64,000 bases of DNA from the NCBI GenBank assembly GCA_910574835.1, contig CAJTDE010000018.1, forward strand, positions 1-64,000, read 5' to 3'. Of this stretch, positions 52,032 to 60,584 are shown in pieces. A program made the translations under genes and the position numbers. This DNA comes from Clostridia bacterium (lineage in GTDB: Bacteria > Bacillota > Clostridia > Lachnospirales > Lachnospiraceae). The stretch's first letter is position 1; the number at the start of each line of letters is the position of its first letter. The notes below the pieces were generated by a model that saw only the letters and a list, made by a program, of their open reading frames with translations, did not search any database and had not been told where the DNA came from.

Positions 52032-52053
52032 GAGACAGGAAGGAAGGAAACGA

Positions 52054-52317
52054 GTGAACCGGATACAGTTTATTATATTGTCAAGCCTGGTGTCGGAAAG
52101 CGCCAATAATAATGTAAATGCAATGTCAATCAAAGAGATTATTGAGAATTTGCGTTCCCTGGAATATACCTATAATTCTTTTTATAAGCATACAAAGGCG
52201 CTATTGGCAGCAGGATATATAGCGGCAGGGCTTCCGGTGGGTAATTCCAAGACTTATTACGTAACCCAGCAAGGAAAAGAAGCATTGGAGATTGTGAAGG
52301 GAGGAGACGGAGCATGA
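52054..52317 (+). CDS. Winged-helix protein, TubR-like
   Basis: 87 aa with GTG start after GGAAGGAAACGA: MNRIQFIILSSLVSESANNN, then MSIKEIIENLRSLEYTYNSF and ending KTYYVTQQGKEALEIVKGG, a PadR/ArsR-like winged helix. The stop overlaps the tubulin-like gene start (ATGA at 52314). TubR proteins are small winged-helix DNA binders encoded next to TubZ; the assignment here is from position and fold pattern. Confidence 0.68.
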   Translation: MNRIQFIILSSLVSESANNNVNAMSIKEIIENLRSLEYTYNSFYKHTKALLAAGYIAAGLPVGNSKTYYVTQQGKEALEIVKGGDGA

Positions 52318-53351
52318 AAAAGGAAATTGGATTTGTAGCAATAGGACAGGCAGGAGGAAACATTGGAAAGCTGTTTGAAAAGATGGGCTATACGGTTCTG
52401 TACATAAACACATCGGAGGAGGATTTGAAAACTCTTCCTGATGCAGCCCATAAGTACCATCTGGAGGGCGGTGATGGATGTAATAAAGACCGGACAAAGG
52501 CAAAGAAGCTTCTGGCCAGGAATCTTGAAAAAGTTATGAAGGAGATATCTGGGAAAGTACCTCAAAAGCTGGTATTTACTATTTTTTCTGCTGGAGGCGG
52601 GACAGGCTCCGGGATTGGCCCGGCTCTTACGGCAGTGCTGCAGCAGGAATTGGATAAAGTGACGGGAGCAATCACTATACTTCCAAGCGAAAATGAATCT
52701 GTAAAAGCTCATGTCAATGCCTGGGACTGCGTGAGGGAGCTGGCAGATATTGAAGAAATAGGAGCCTCATTTTTTATAGATAATAATTCCGATAGGGGAA
52801 AAATGAAGCTTAATGATATTTTTGTAAAACTTCTGGATGATTTTATCAGTATTCCGGAGAAAAAGACCAGTGCGCTCGGAAATATTGACAGGGCGGAGAT
52901 TAAGGAGGTGCTGAGCACCAAAGGAGCGGCAGTTATCAGCCGTACATCCAAGCAGGATACGACTACGGCCAGAGTAATTGAGCATCTGCGCAAAGGGATA
53001 TTTGCCGAAATGGATGAGGTGAAGGCGGTGAAATATATAGCTATATTGGCAGCAGGATCCCAGACAACAATTAATCTGCAAGCTTTGCAGGCCGAGTTTG
53101 GGACTGCATACGATATCTTTCAGGGATTCGAGGCGGAACAGACCATATGCTGCCTTAGCGGGCTGAGATTTCCGTTTTCACGAATGGAAAAGATTAAGAA
53201 AAAAGCTATGGAGAATCAGGAGGACATTGTGAATAGTTTCAATGCGGTCAATGCGAATCCTATGAGCGAGGGATTAGATTTGTTTGCAAAGGTAAAGAAG
53301 CCGGAAAAGAAGAAAGGAAGTTCCAGGGACTTATTACAAAAGTTTTTGTAG
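52314..53351 (+). CDS. FtsZ/TubZ-like tubulin GTPase
   Basis: 345 aa. T1 loop FVAIGQAGGNIGKLFEK, tubulin signature FSAGGGTGSGIGPAL (T4) and T7 synergy loop NIDRAEIKEVLSTKG, with N-x-D-x-x-E in the catalytic position. The C-terminal tail is basic (KVKKPEKKKGSSRDLLQ), as expected for DNA/TubR contact. Phage tubulins either segregate plasmid-like prophages (TubZ) or position capsids (PhuZ). The coupled wHTH gene and upstream repeats favour a partition role. Confidence 0.85.
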   Translation: MKKEIGFVAIGQAGGNIGKLFEKMGYTVLYINTSEEDLKTLPDAAHKYHLEGGDGCNKDRTKAKKLLARNLEKVMKEISGKVPQKLVFTIFSAGGGTGSGIGPALTAVLQQELDKVTGAITILPSENESVKAHVNAWDCVRELADIEEIGASFFIDNNSDRGKMKLNDIFVKLLDDFISIPEKKTSALGNIDRAEIKEVLSTKGAAVISRTSKQDTTTARVIEHLRKGIFAEMDEVKAVKYIAILAAGSQTTINLQALQAEFGTAYDIFQGFEAEQTICCLSGLRFPFSRMEKIKKKAMENQEDIVNSFNAVNANPMSEGLDLFAKVKKPEKKKGSSRDLLQKFL

Positions 53352-53360
53352 GAGATACGT

Positions 53361-54215
53361 ATGGCAGGAAGGCATCATAAAGTAGGTCTTGACTACTTTG
53401 AACTGGACTGCCTGCTGAATGATAAAATTAAATTGATACAAGCCGAATTTGGACTAAAAGGATTTGCGATAATTGTCAAGTTATACCAGAAAATATATGG
53501 TGGAAAAGGTTATTATTGTGAATGGAATGAAGATATACTATTGCTGTTTCTGGTTGAAAACGGTCTGAATAGTGATAGTAAGAATTTGATCAATGAAATA
53601 GTGCAGGCTTGTATCAGAAGGGACATTTTTTCGGAAGCTCTCTATAAAAAATTTGGGATCTTAACGTCCTATGGGGTGCAAGAAAGATACCTAAATGCTG
53701 TGTCCAAGCGTGAGAGAGTAGAACTGAAAAAAGAGTACCTTTTATTAAATGCAGGCAAAAATAATAAAAATGTAGTCATAAATTCAATTTCTGACGGAAT
53801 AAATGCCATTTCTGATGGCAGAAATAAAGAGAGTAGAGTAGAGAAGAGTAGAGAAGAGAATAAAAACATATTGTGCAAAGCTGACGCAATTGCACTGTTT
53901 GAACGTTTATGGAGTCTGTATCCATGTAAACGTGGCAAAGGGAAGGTAACAGAAAAGAAGAAAATGGAATTACTATCTATAGGTGAGGAGCATATGCTTC
54001 GCTGTATTGAACGATATAAAGCAGAATTAAAAAAAGATGCTGAATGGAGAAAACCTCAAAACGGAAGTACTTTTTTCAACTCCGGTTATATTGATTATTT
54101 GGATGAAAATTTTACGCCAACAACTGCTTCTCAACGAAAGCGATCAGCATTTCATAATTTTGAAGAGCACCATTATGACTATAATAAACTATTGGAGCAA
54201 ATTAATGGGCGATAG
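53361..54215 (+). CDS. Phage replication initiator (DUF4373/Lin1244-like N-terminus)
   Basis: 284 aa. HHKVGLDYFELDCLLNDKIK, then LIQAEFGLKGFAIIVKLYQK is the DUF4373 start used by phage replisome organisers. A low-complexity linker (ESRVEKSREENK) leads to a C-terminal DnaD-like region with FERLWSLYPCKRGKGKVTEK. It probably binds an origin and recruits host DnaB. No DnaC-type loader follows, so loading may use host proteins. Confidence 0.8.
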   Translation: MAGRHHKVGLDYFELDCLLNDKIKLIQAEFGLKGFAIIVKLYQKIYGGKGYYCEWNEDILLLFLVENGLNSDSKNLINEIVQACIRRDIFSEALYKKFGILTSYGVQERYLNAVSKRERVELKKEYLLLNAGKNNKNVVINSISDGINAISDGRNKESRVEKSREENKNILCKADAIALFERLWSLYPCKRGKGKVTEKKKMELLSIGEEHMLRCIERYKAELKKDAEWRKPQNGSTFFNSGYIDYLDENFTPTTASQRKRSAFHNFEEHHYDYNKLLEQINGR

Positions 54216-54264
54216 TTCATCTCTATTGTTGGTAGCAGGATCTTGAGCGTTGGAGGGGATATGT

Positions 54265-54687
54265 ATGAACAGAATACCAAAAGATAGTTGGGCAATTATT
54301 GAGCGTGTAATACGCAGGTATCCGGAATCTAAAAAAGAGTATGAGAGTACATACAGAAATATGTTAGCCGCGAGTTCGGAAAGCATGTCACCAGTTGCCC
54401 GTATTGGTGTTGGTCTTCCTAATTCTCCGACAGAAAGAGCTGTGATAAGAATGTTGGAGAATCCCAAAATGCAACGGCTATACAGGGAAATTCAAGCAGT
54501 AGAGGAGGTGTATAATCAGCTTCCGGGAGAATATCAAAAAGTGATACGGATTCGTTTCTGGTCTGATAGTGAGAGGAACGTACCATATCATCAGTTAACA
54601 TGCAGTGTAAACTACAAGGAAGCACAGTTGAGACGAATATCCGGAAGTTTTGTGAAGAGTGTTGGTAAGAGACTTGGGGAAATGTAG
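54265..54687 (+). CDS. ArpU/RinA-type late transcription regulator
   Basis: 140 aa from the ATG at 54265 (GGAGGGGATATGT). MNRIPKDSWAIIERVIRRYP, then QAVEEVYNQLPGEYQKVIRI and a sigma-4-like HTH (VPYHQLTCSVNYKEAQLRRI). ArpU family proteins switch on late morphogenesis genes and sit between the early and packaging regions, as here. Confidence 0.75.
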   Translation: MNRIPKDSWAIIERVIRRYPESKKEYESTYRNMLAASSESMSPVARIGVGLPNSPTERAVIRMLENPKMQRLYREIQAVEEVYNQLPGEYQKVIRIRFWSDSERNVPYHQLTCSVNYKEAQLRRISGSFVKSVGKRLGEM

Positions 54688-54780
54688 AGGTAAAAGCAGA
54701 AAGGGATATTTTCAAAGTGGAAAATCTTGTGAGTTATATTGAGTATTTGCTTTGTCACTTATAGTAGTTTGATGAATTAC

Positions 54781-54829
54781 GTAAAAATACGTAAAAATAC
54801 TTGACATACGTAATGATACGTGATAAAAT
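54781..54829 (+). promoter_or_regulatory. hicAB promoter with TACGT operator repeats
   Basis: TTGACA (54801-54806), 17-base spacer, TAAAAT (54824-54829). Four TACGT/ACGTA motifs lie at -50 to -10 (TACGTAAAAATACGTAAAAA and ATACGTAATGATACGTGAT), probable HicB binding sites. Confidence 0.78.
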
Positions 54830-54860
54830 AAAAACATGATAAGGAAAGGAGATACAAAAG

Positions 54861-55049
54861 ATGCCAATGACTTCCCAGGAGATGATAAAACTCCTAAAGA
54901 AAAACGGTTTTGAAAGTATCAGTCAGAATGGTTCTCATGTGAAGCTAAGAAATTCAGAAGCCGGAAAGACGGTAATCGTTCCTTATCACTCCAAAGACTT
55001 GAAAAAAGGCTTGGAGCAAACAATACTTAAACAGGCGGGACTGAAATAA
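54861..55049 (+). CDS. hicA: HicA mRNA-interferase toxin
   Basis: 62 aa dsRBD-like fold: MTSQEMIKLLKKNGFESISQ, then NGSHVKLRNSEAGKTVIVPY with the catalytic histidine in GSHVKL. Cleaves mRNA unless bound by HicB. Toxin-first order, hicB 30 bases downstream. Confidence 0.94.
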   Translation: MPMTSQEMIKLLKKNGFESISQNGSHVKLRNSEAGKTVIVPYHSKDLKKGLEQTILKQAGLK

Positions 55050-55079
55050 GTCCTGCCGGTAAAATGGAGGTACTGGAGT

Positions 55080-55496
55080 ATGAATAAATTATTTTATCCG
55101 GCGTTATTCCATGAAGCGGAAGAAGGGGGCTTCTGGGTCTCTTTTCCGGATATTCCCGAATGTATGACCCAGGGAGAAGATATGCAGCAAGCATATGAAA
55201 TGGCTGTAGAAGCATTGGGGCTTTCGTTATCAGGCATGGAGGAAGAGAAGATCGAGTTCCCTATGGCATCACGTCCAAAAGATATAAAAAGTGAAGCGGA
55301 CAGCTTCTTGGTTGTCATTGAGTTTGATATGGCAGAGTACAGGAGGAAACATTGCTCCAGAGCCGTAAAGAAAACTTTGAGTATACCGGAATGGTTGAAT
55401 GATGTTGCGATAAAGCAGAATATAAACTTTTCTCAAGTGCTCCAGGAGGCATTGATGGAAAAGTTAGGAACCAGTCAAGTTGAAAAGGTATTTTAA
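55080..55496 (+). CDS. hicB: HicB antitoxin
   Basis: 138 aa. Degenerate RNase-H-like N-terminal domain (LFHEAEEGGFWVSFPDIPEC, then MTQGEDMQQAYEMAVEALG) and a C-terminal ribbon-helix-helix (VKKTLSIPEWLNDVAIKQ, INFSQVLQEALMEKL) for operator binding. Neutralises HicA and autoregulates from the TACGT sites. Confidence 0.94.
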   Translation: MNKLFYPALFHEAEEGGFWVSFPDIPECMTQGEDMQQAYEMAVEALGLSLSGMEEEKIEFPMASRPKDIKSEADSFLVVIEFDMAEYRRKHCSRAVKKTLSIPEWLNDVAIKQNINFSQVLQEALMEKLGTSQVEKVF

Positions 55497-55519
55497 AGAT
55501 AATTTAATTAAAGTTATTA

Positions 55520-55548
55520 TGGACAAAAGCAAACAAATGTTCTATAAT
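55520..55548 (+). promoter_or_regulatory. Promoter upstream of the Panacea pair
   Basis: TGGACA (55520-55525), 17-base spacer, TATAAT (55543-55548). It faces the antitoxin gene at 55725, leaving a ~170-base leader that contains the DnaA-box-like cluster. Confidence 0.72.
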
Positions 55549-55605
55549 GACATATATTAGATAGCGATATATAAGTGCATGTGAAATTCAAAATGTAGAA
55601 ATAAG

Positions 55606-55648
55606 TTATCAACACAAAATCCACATTGAATCCACATACTTATCCACA
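55606..55648. other. Cluster of DnaA-box-like sequences
   Basis: TTATCAACA (55606-55614), AATCCACA twice, and a perfect TTATCCACA (55640-55648), all in the same direction within 43 bases and in an AT-rich setting. Candidate phage origin or DnaA-responsive site. Confidence 0.45.
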
Positions 55649-55724
55649 ATTTTGTTGAAGTTTTAGGTCAAATATGATAATATTAAAATATAGTATAGCG
55701 GAACAAGTAGGGAGAGGTGATTGT

Positions 55725-56156
55725 ATGTGGTACGGCGCTTTGGAGGTTGCAAGATACATTATTACTTGTTGTTCTGAGAAGAGTAGACCGGTTAGTAATC
55801 TTAAATTACAGAAGATGCTTTATTTTGTATGGGTAGAATTTTACAAAGAGACAGGTAAATATTTATTTCATGATGAAATATGCGCATGGCAGCTTGGCCC
55901 AGTTGTGCCAGAGGTTTATTATGAATATTGCTCACATGCAGGCAAACCAATTTATGCATTTTATTCAGCAAACATAGATGAAGGAGTTGGAGAGGTATTA
56001 GAGAGGATAATTTCGAAGTATATTGATATACCCGCATATAAGTTAGTTGATAGAACACATGCCCCAGGCACGGCATGGGATGTTGTCTATAGAAATGGGG
56101 CGGGAAATAGAATGCCCATTCCGTTTAATTTAATTATAGAGAAAGAAGCGGCTTAA
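55725..56156 (+). CDS. Panacea-domain antitoxin (DUF4065/SocA-like)
   Basis: 143 aa from the ATG at 55725 after GGGAGAGGTGATTGT. VSNLKLQKMLYFVWVEFYKE, then FHDEICAWQLGPVVPEVYYE is the Panacea signature. The domain acts as a versatile antitoxin in phage-encoded toxin-antitoxin pairs with very different toxins. The next gene starts 3 bases after its stop. Confidence 0.88.
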   Translation: MWYGALEVARYIITCCSEKSRPVSNLKLQKMLYFVWVEFYKETGKYLFHDEICAWQLGPVVPEVYYEYCSHAGKPIYAFYSANIDEGVGEVLERIISKYIDIPAYKLVDRTHAPGTAWDVVYRNGAGNRMPIPFNLIIEKEAA

Positions 56157-56159
56157 AAA

Positions 56160-57038
56160 ATGCTTGCAAAAGAAAAAACAAGAAGGCAGAGCGAATTAGA
56201 AGAGTATATTCGCGAGTTATCTAAAAAGCTATCAGATGAAAAAGAAATAAGAGCGATGCTTTTAAAATTGCTTGAGACATATAAAGGGGATTTTAGGCAT
56301 AGTTATTCAAGCTTTTTCCCTTTGATCCTAGACATTTCCAAGAATGACAATGAGTGTAATTTAGACTATTTATCAAATAATCTGGATAGTATTTGCAGCT
56401 ATGTGGAAGAGGATTTTGTATCTGGCAAAAAAGAATTTGAGCCTTTACGCGAACAGTTAAATAAATTATGCGATCATTTAAATTTGGAGATAGGTCGTTG
56501 GAATTATTATTCGCAAAATGAACAGAAGATAGAAGATATAGCACTTAAAAGTGTGTCTTTGAATGATGAAATGAAAAATACGCAGAAAGAGTTAAGAGAG
56601 GCACAGGAGGAATTAAAAAAGGCGTCGAAACAGGCAGCGTCCATCCAGACAGAGCTTATTGCCGTGCTGAGTATATTTGCAGCTATTGTAGTTACATTTT
56701 CTGGAGGGTTTACTTTCCTTGGAAGTGTTATGAGTTCGATAAACGAAGCAGAGTATTATGAAGCAGTTATTTTAACAGCAATTGTATGTGGTATGGTTAT
56801 GTTTAATACAATATTTATTCTTATGTACCTGGTCGGAAAGATTACAGATAGAAATATATATGCTAGATGCATAGAGGAAAATTGCTCCTGTGATGGACAG
56901 TCTTTGAAAAAATGCGGTGGAATACGGAGGATAAGAAAAAGGCTTCCATACGTTTTCTATTTTAATTTGACGTGTGTAGTCGGGATCATATTGGTATGCT
57001 TTATTTGGTATCTTCATGGAAAAGGATACTTTTTGTAA
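56160..57038 (+). CDS. Coiled-coil membrane protein, candidate toxin partner of the Panacea antitoxin
   Basis: 292 aa. A helical soluble N-terminal half with a coiled coil (~130-165, LNDEMKNTQKELREAQEELK) precedes a hydrophobic block with three or four membrane helices (IAVLSIFAAIVVTFSGGFTF, ILTAIVCGMVMFNTIFILMY, LTCVVGIILVCFIWYL). A cysteine pair (ENCSCDG) lies in an intervening loop. Position and coupling suggest it is the toxin, possibly acting on the membrane; this is inferred from the genetic layout. It could alternatively be an independent membrane moron. Confidence 0.6.
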   Translation: MLAKEKTRRQSELEEYIRELSKKLSDEKEIRAMLLKLLETYKGDFRHSYSSFFPLILDISKNDNECNLDYLSNNLDSICSYVEEDFVSGKKEFEPLREQLNKLCDHLNLEIGRWNYYSQNEQKIEDIALKSVSLNDEMKNTQKELREAQEELKKASKQAASIQTELIAVLSIFAAIVVTFSGGFTFLGSVMSSINEAEYYEAVILTAIVCGMVMFNTIFILMYLVGKITDRNIYARCIEENCSCDGQSLKKCGGIRRIRKRLPYVFYFNLTCVVGIILVCFIWYLHGKGYFL

Positions 57039-57128
57039 AAAAATGGTTATGATTTTTCCTAAAAAAGTTGTAAAAAAATAAAAGATGATACAATTTTGCT
57101 ATAAAAGTGTGATATAATGATATCATGT

Positions 57129-57162
57129 AAAAGGTGTCGGAGGAAAGTCCGGTGCCTTTTTT
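57129..57162 (+). terminator. Terminator after the Panacea pair
   Basis: Stem AAGGTGTCGGA / TCCGGTGCCTT (G-U pairs tolerated) followed by TTTTTT, between the membrane gene and the tyrosine recombinase. Confidence 0.78.
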
Positions 57163-57248
57163 ATACCTCAAAACCTGCTCCTAAACTTCCTTGGACAGAG
57201 CAGGAACTCCTGGAGAAATCATGAAAGAGAGAAAGGAGGCGGTTATGT

Positions 57249-57815
57249 TTGAATACGGTTGAGCCGATTCGGGACATGGATCTCGTGCTGGATGTGGCCG
57301 ACTATCTAAAAGTGAAGAATGAACGTGACTATCTCCTGTTTATGTTTGGGATTTACACGGGACTTCGGATATCTGATATTTTAAAATTCCGCGTTCGGGA
57401 TGTGAAAGATAAAGACGCCATATATATCCGGGAGAAAAAGACGGGCAAGGAAAAACGCTTCCCAGTGAATGAGGAGCTGAAGCCAATCATTGCAAATTAC
57501 ATACGAGGGAAAAGGGATTACGAATTTTTGTTTAAATCTCCCAATTTTCCGAATAAGGCAATCAGCAGGCAGCAAGCCTATAATATTCTTTCGGAAGCGG
57601 GAAAGACGTTTGGAATCAGCGCTATAGGAACGCACACACTGCGTAAGACGTTCGGCTATCATATGTATCAGCAGACACATGACGCTGTAACAATTAAAGA
57701 GATACTGAATCATTCGGATATATCTGTTACGCTTCGGTACATAGGGATTAATCAGGACAATAAAGACAAGGCTATCAAGGGGCTGACTTTTGCTAAAAAA
57801 AGAAGCCAAAGATAA
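57249..57815 (+). CDS. Short tyrosine recombinase (catalytic domain only)
   Basis: 188 aa. Catalytic residues are complete: R in YTGLRISDIL, K in REKKTGKEKRF, H-x-x-R in THTLRKTFGYH, H in LNHSDISV and the nucleophile in TLRYIGI. The N-terminal core-binding domain is missing, so the protein is about half of a normal integrase. TTG at 57249 after AAGGAGGCGGTTATG is the likely start. Such mini-integrases commonly sit before the terminase genes in Clostridial phages; the role is not established. Confidence 0.85.
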   Translation: MNTVEPIRDMDLVLDVADYLKVKNERDYLLFMFGIYTGLRISDILKFRVRDVKDKDAIYIREKKTGKEKRFPVNEELKPIIANYIRGKRDYEFLFKSPNFPNKAISRQQAYNILSEAGKTFGISAIGTHTLRKTFGYHMYQQTHDAVTIKEILNHSDISVTLRYIGINQDNKDKAIKGLTFAKKRSQR

Positions 57816-58169
57816 GCCTTTTTGTTTTGACTTTTATCAGCGGAATAAAAGGCAGTTGAATTGTTCTTTGTCTTTTGATTGACATATTGAACCGATGTCA
57901 AATAGGGGGGATGTTTTTGGATGCACTTTAATGTAAGAAAAAGGCTCGGCTTATTTGACAGAATGTAAAGATATGTCAAGAAAAAGAGGGCAAAATAAGC
58001 CCTGTGCCAGTAGCTCATGCGGACCGGACAGAGCGGAGAATAAATTGTAGGTTCTTCTGTTCGAACAAAAGTTCATGCGGGTCTCCGAGGCACAATAAAT
58101 GGCTAGATTTTGAATAACTTTTATGGAAGTTGCCGTTGCCGTATTTAATGCAAGGAGGGAGGTGAGGAC
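57816..58169 (+). other. Non-coding stretch before the terminase genes
   Basis: No convincing gene. AAAAAAAGGCTCGGC-type and GACATA/GACAGAATG segments are present but no clear repeat array. Its position just upstream of the small terminase subunit makes it a possible cos/pac site, which the sequence alone does not show. Confidence 0.35.
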
Positions 58170-58742
58170 ATGACAAAAACAGATATGGATTCCGCAAAAG
58201 TCACAAATATAGATAGTATAACTGTTTCAGCCAGTGTGCTGGGGGAGCTTTTTGGAGTGAAAGACCGGAGAATCCGGCAGATGGCAGAGGAAGGAATTGT
58301 TATCAGAGCTGCAAAAGGCAGATATAAGCTGGTGGATTCTGTGAAAAATTATCTTTTGACGTTGAAGCTGGCAGCAGACGGTGTTGAGGTAGATCTGGTT
58401 GATGGCGACATCAATTATGATGAAGAAAAGGGATTGCATGAAAGAGTAAAACGTCATATTTCAGAATTAAAATTACAGGTTATGAGAGCCGAGGTGCATA
58501 AGGCGGAGGATGTGGAGAGGGTTATGACAGATATGTTGGTCGCGTTCAAAACCAGGGTGATGAATATTCCTTCTAAAATGGCGCCGGTGTTGGAAAATCG
58601 GGATGTAGTATTCATTAAAGACCGTCTGTCTGGAGAAGTACTCGAAGTGCTGAATGAGCTGAAGGAGTATGATCCGAAAGCATTTTACAGTGAAGAATAT
58701 GTGGAGGAAAATGAAGGCGAATATGAACGGGATCGAGTTTAA
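58170..58742 (+). CDS. Terminase small subunit (Nu1-like)
   Basis: 190 aa. An N-terminal winged helix (VLGELFGVKDRRIRQMAEEG) like lambda Nu1 binds the packaging site. The acidic C-terminal half (YVEENEGEYERD) contacts the large subunit. GGGAGGTGAGGAC precedes the ATG; the gene overlaps the large subunit start. Confidence 0.85.
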   Translation: MTKTDMDSAKVTNIDSITVSASVLGELFGVKDRRIRQMAEEGIVIRAAKGRYKLVDSVKNYLLTLKLAADGVEVDLVDGDINYDEEKGLHERVKRHISELKLQVMRAEVHKAEDVERVMTDMLVAFKTRVMNIPSKMAPVLENRDVVFIKDRLSGEVLEVLNELKEYDPKAFYSEEYVEENEGEYERDRV

Positions 58743-60576
58743 AACGCTGAAACTGTTTCAGAAGCTTGCGAAAGCAGTAAGCCCGCCTCCTGTTTTGACA
58801 GTCAGCCAGTGGGCGGATTGCTACCGGCGGTTGTCTGCGGAAAGCGCGGCGGAGCCAGGACAATGGAATACGGACAGAGCGCCCTATCAACGGGAAATTA
58901 TGGATTCTGTAAATGATCCTCTGGTTGAAGAGATTGTTATTATGAGCTCCGCCCAGGTAGGGAAGACAGAACTGCTTCTAAATATCATTGGTTATTATAT
59001 TGATTACGATCCGGCGCCCATACTTGTGGTCCAGCCAACACTTAAGCCTATGGCAGAGGACTTTTCAAAGGACAGGCTGGCTCCGATGATTCGCGACACA
59101 CCGGCATTGGCCAGGAAGGTCCGTGATGTAAAAGCAAAGAGTTCCGGGAATACGATTTTACATAAAGCCTTTCCGGGCGGTCATGTAACAATAGCCGGAG
59201 CAAATTCTCCTTCCAGCCTTGCTTCGCGCCCTGTCCGGATTGTTCTGCTGGATGAGACGGACCGCTATCCTCCCAGTGCCGGAACCGAAGGAAATCCCAT
59301 CAAGCTGGCTGAAAAAAGGACAACCGCTTTCTGGAACAGAAAGAAAATTAAAGTTTCCACGCCGACGATTAAGGGGATAAGCCAGATTGAAAAGGAATAT
59401 CAGTCCGGGACTATGGAGGAATGGTGTGTTCCATGCCCATGCTGCGGTAAATATCAGCCTTATGAGTGGAATAGAGTAAACTTTGCGGATGTAACAATGG
59501 AGTGCAAATACTGCGGCGAACATATCTCGGAAACAGACTGGAAACAGGGACAGGGGAAGTTTATCGCAGCTCATCCGGAACGGCATCGGAAACGGTCCTT
59601 CCACTTGAATGAGCTAACCTCTCCCTGGACACACTGGCCGGAGATCATACGGGAATGGAAAGAAGCCCATAAGGAGCTGAAGGAGAACGGCGATCCCAAT
59701 AAGATGAAAATATTCATCAACACAGTGCTCGGAGAAACCTGGGAAGAACGGGGCAAGAGTGCGGATGATGATTCCCTCTTATCACGCCGGGAATGTTACA
59801 GGGCAGAGCTTCCGGAAGGTGTTCTTGTTCTTACCGCATCTGTTGATGTGCAGGATGATCGGTTTGAAATAGAAGTTGTCGGATGGGGGCGCGGCTATGA
59901 ATCATGGGGGATTCAATACGAGAAGCTTTACGGAGATCTGGATAAAGAAGAAACCTGGGACAGACTGGGAATATGGCTTGAGCGCGAATTTTATTTTGCA
60001 ACGGGAGCATCTCTTTTGATTGCCCATACCTGTATTGATACCGGAGGACACAAAACAACGGAATGTTACAAATTTTTGAAGAGAATGGAGAAAAAGGGGA
60101 AACGGATTAGCGGAATCAAAGGTTTTGGAAGGGAAGGTATAGGGATTCCTTTAATCCATAAGCTGTCCGCGAACAATGAATACAAGGTGAAGGTGTTCAT
60201 TCTGGGCGTTGACAGCGGGAAAGAAATTGTTGTCTCCAGGCTTTCCATAACGGAGGAGGGGCCGGGATACTGTCATTTTCCAATCAATGAGGATCGCGGA
60301 TATGATGAACTTGTCATAAAAGGCTTAAACAGCGAGCAGAGGGTTACGGAGATTAAGAATGGCAGGGCAGTAGTCAAATGGAAGAAAAAAAGCGGCATAC
60401 GGAATGAGCCTTTGGATCTCCGTGTTTACAATACGGCGGCTGTCGAAATATTACGGCCAAACTTTGACATCCTGGAAAAGAAGGTAAAGGCCGGGATTAA
60501 TTATATGAGAAAAACGCCGGGGAAGGCAGAGAAGAAAAGAAGAACCGGAACCGTGAGCCGCGGAGTAGAATTGTAG
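58723..60576 (+). CDS. Terminase large subunit (GpA family)
   Basis: About 617 aa from the ATG at 58723 (58711 is also in frame). PVLTVSQWADCYRRLSAESA opens as in lambda GpA. The ATPase Walker A-like region is IVIMSSAQVGKTELLLNIIG and the B-like VRIVLLDETDRYP. A zinc-ribbon (CPCCGKYQPYEWNRV, CKYCGEH) and nuclease domain with ASVDVQDDRFEIEVVGWG follow. It cuts and packages concatemeric phage DNA. Confidence 0.95.
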   Translation: MNGIEFKTLKLFQKLAKAVSPPPVLTVSQWADCYRRLSAESAAEPGQWNTDRAPYQREIMDSVNDPLVEEIVIMSSAQVGKTELLLNIIGYYIDYDPAPILVVQPTLKPMAEDFSKDRLAPMIRDTPALARKVRDVKAKSSGNTILHKAFPGGHVTIAGANSPSSLASRPVRIVLLDETDRYPPSAGTEGNPIKLAEKRTTAFWNRKKIKVSTPTIKGISQIEKEYQSGTMEEWCVPCPCCGKYQPYEWNRVNFADVTMECKYCGEHISETDWKQGQGKFIAAHPERHRKRSFHLNELTSPWTHWPEIIREWKEAHKELKENGDPNKMKIFINTVLGETWEERGKSADDDSLLSRRECYRAELPEGVLVLTASVDVQDDRFEIEVVGWGRGYESWGIQYEKLYGDLDKEETWDRLGIWLEREFYFATGASLLIAHTCIDTGGHKTTECYKFLKRMEKKGKRISGIKGFGREGIGIPLIHKLSANNEYKVKVFILGVDSGKEIVVSRLSITEEGPGYCHFPINEDRGYDELVIKGLNSEQRVTEIKNGRAVVKWKKKSGIRNEPLDLRVYNTAAVEILRPNFDILEKKVKAGINYMRKTPGKAEKKRRTGTVSRGVEL

Positions 60577-60584
60577 AGGTAAAA

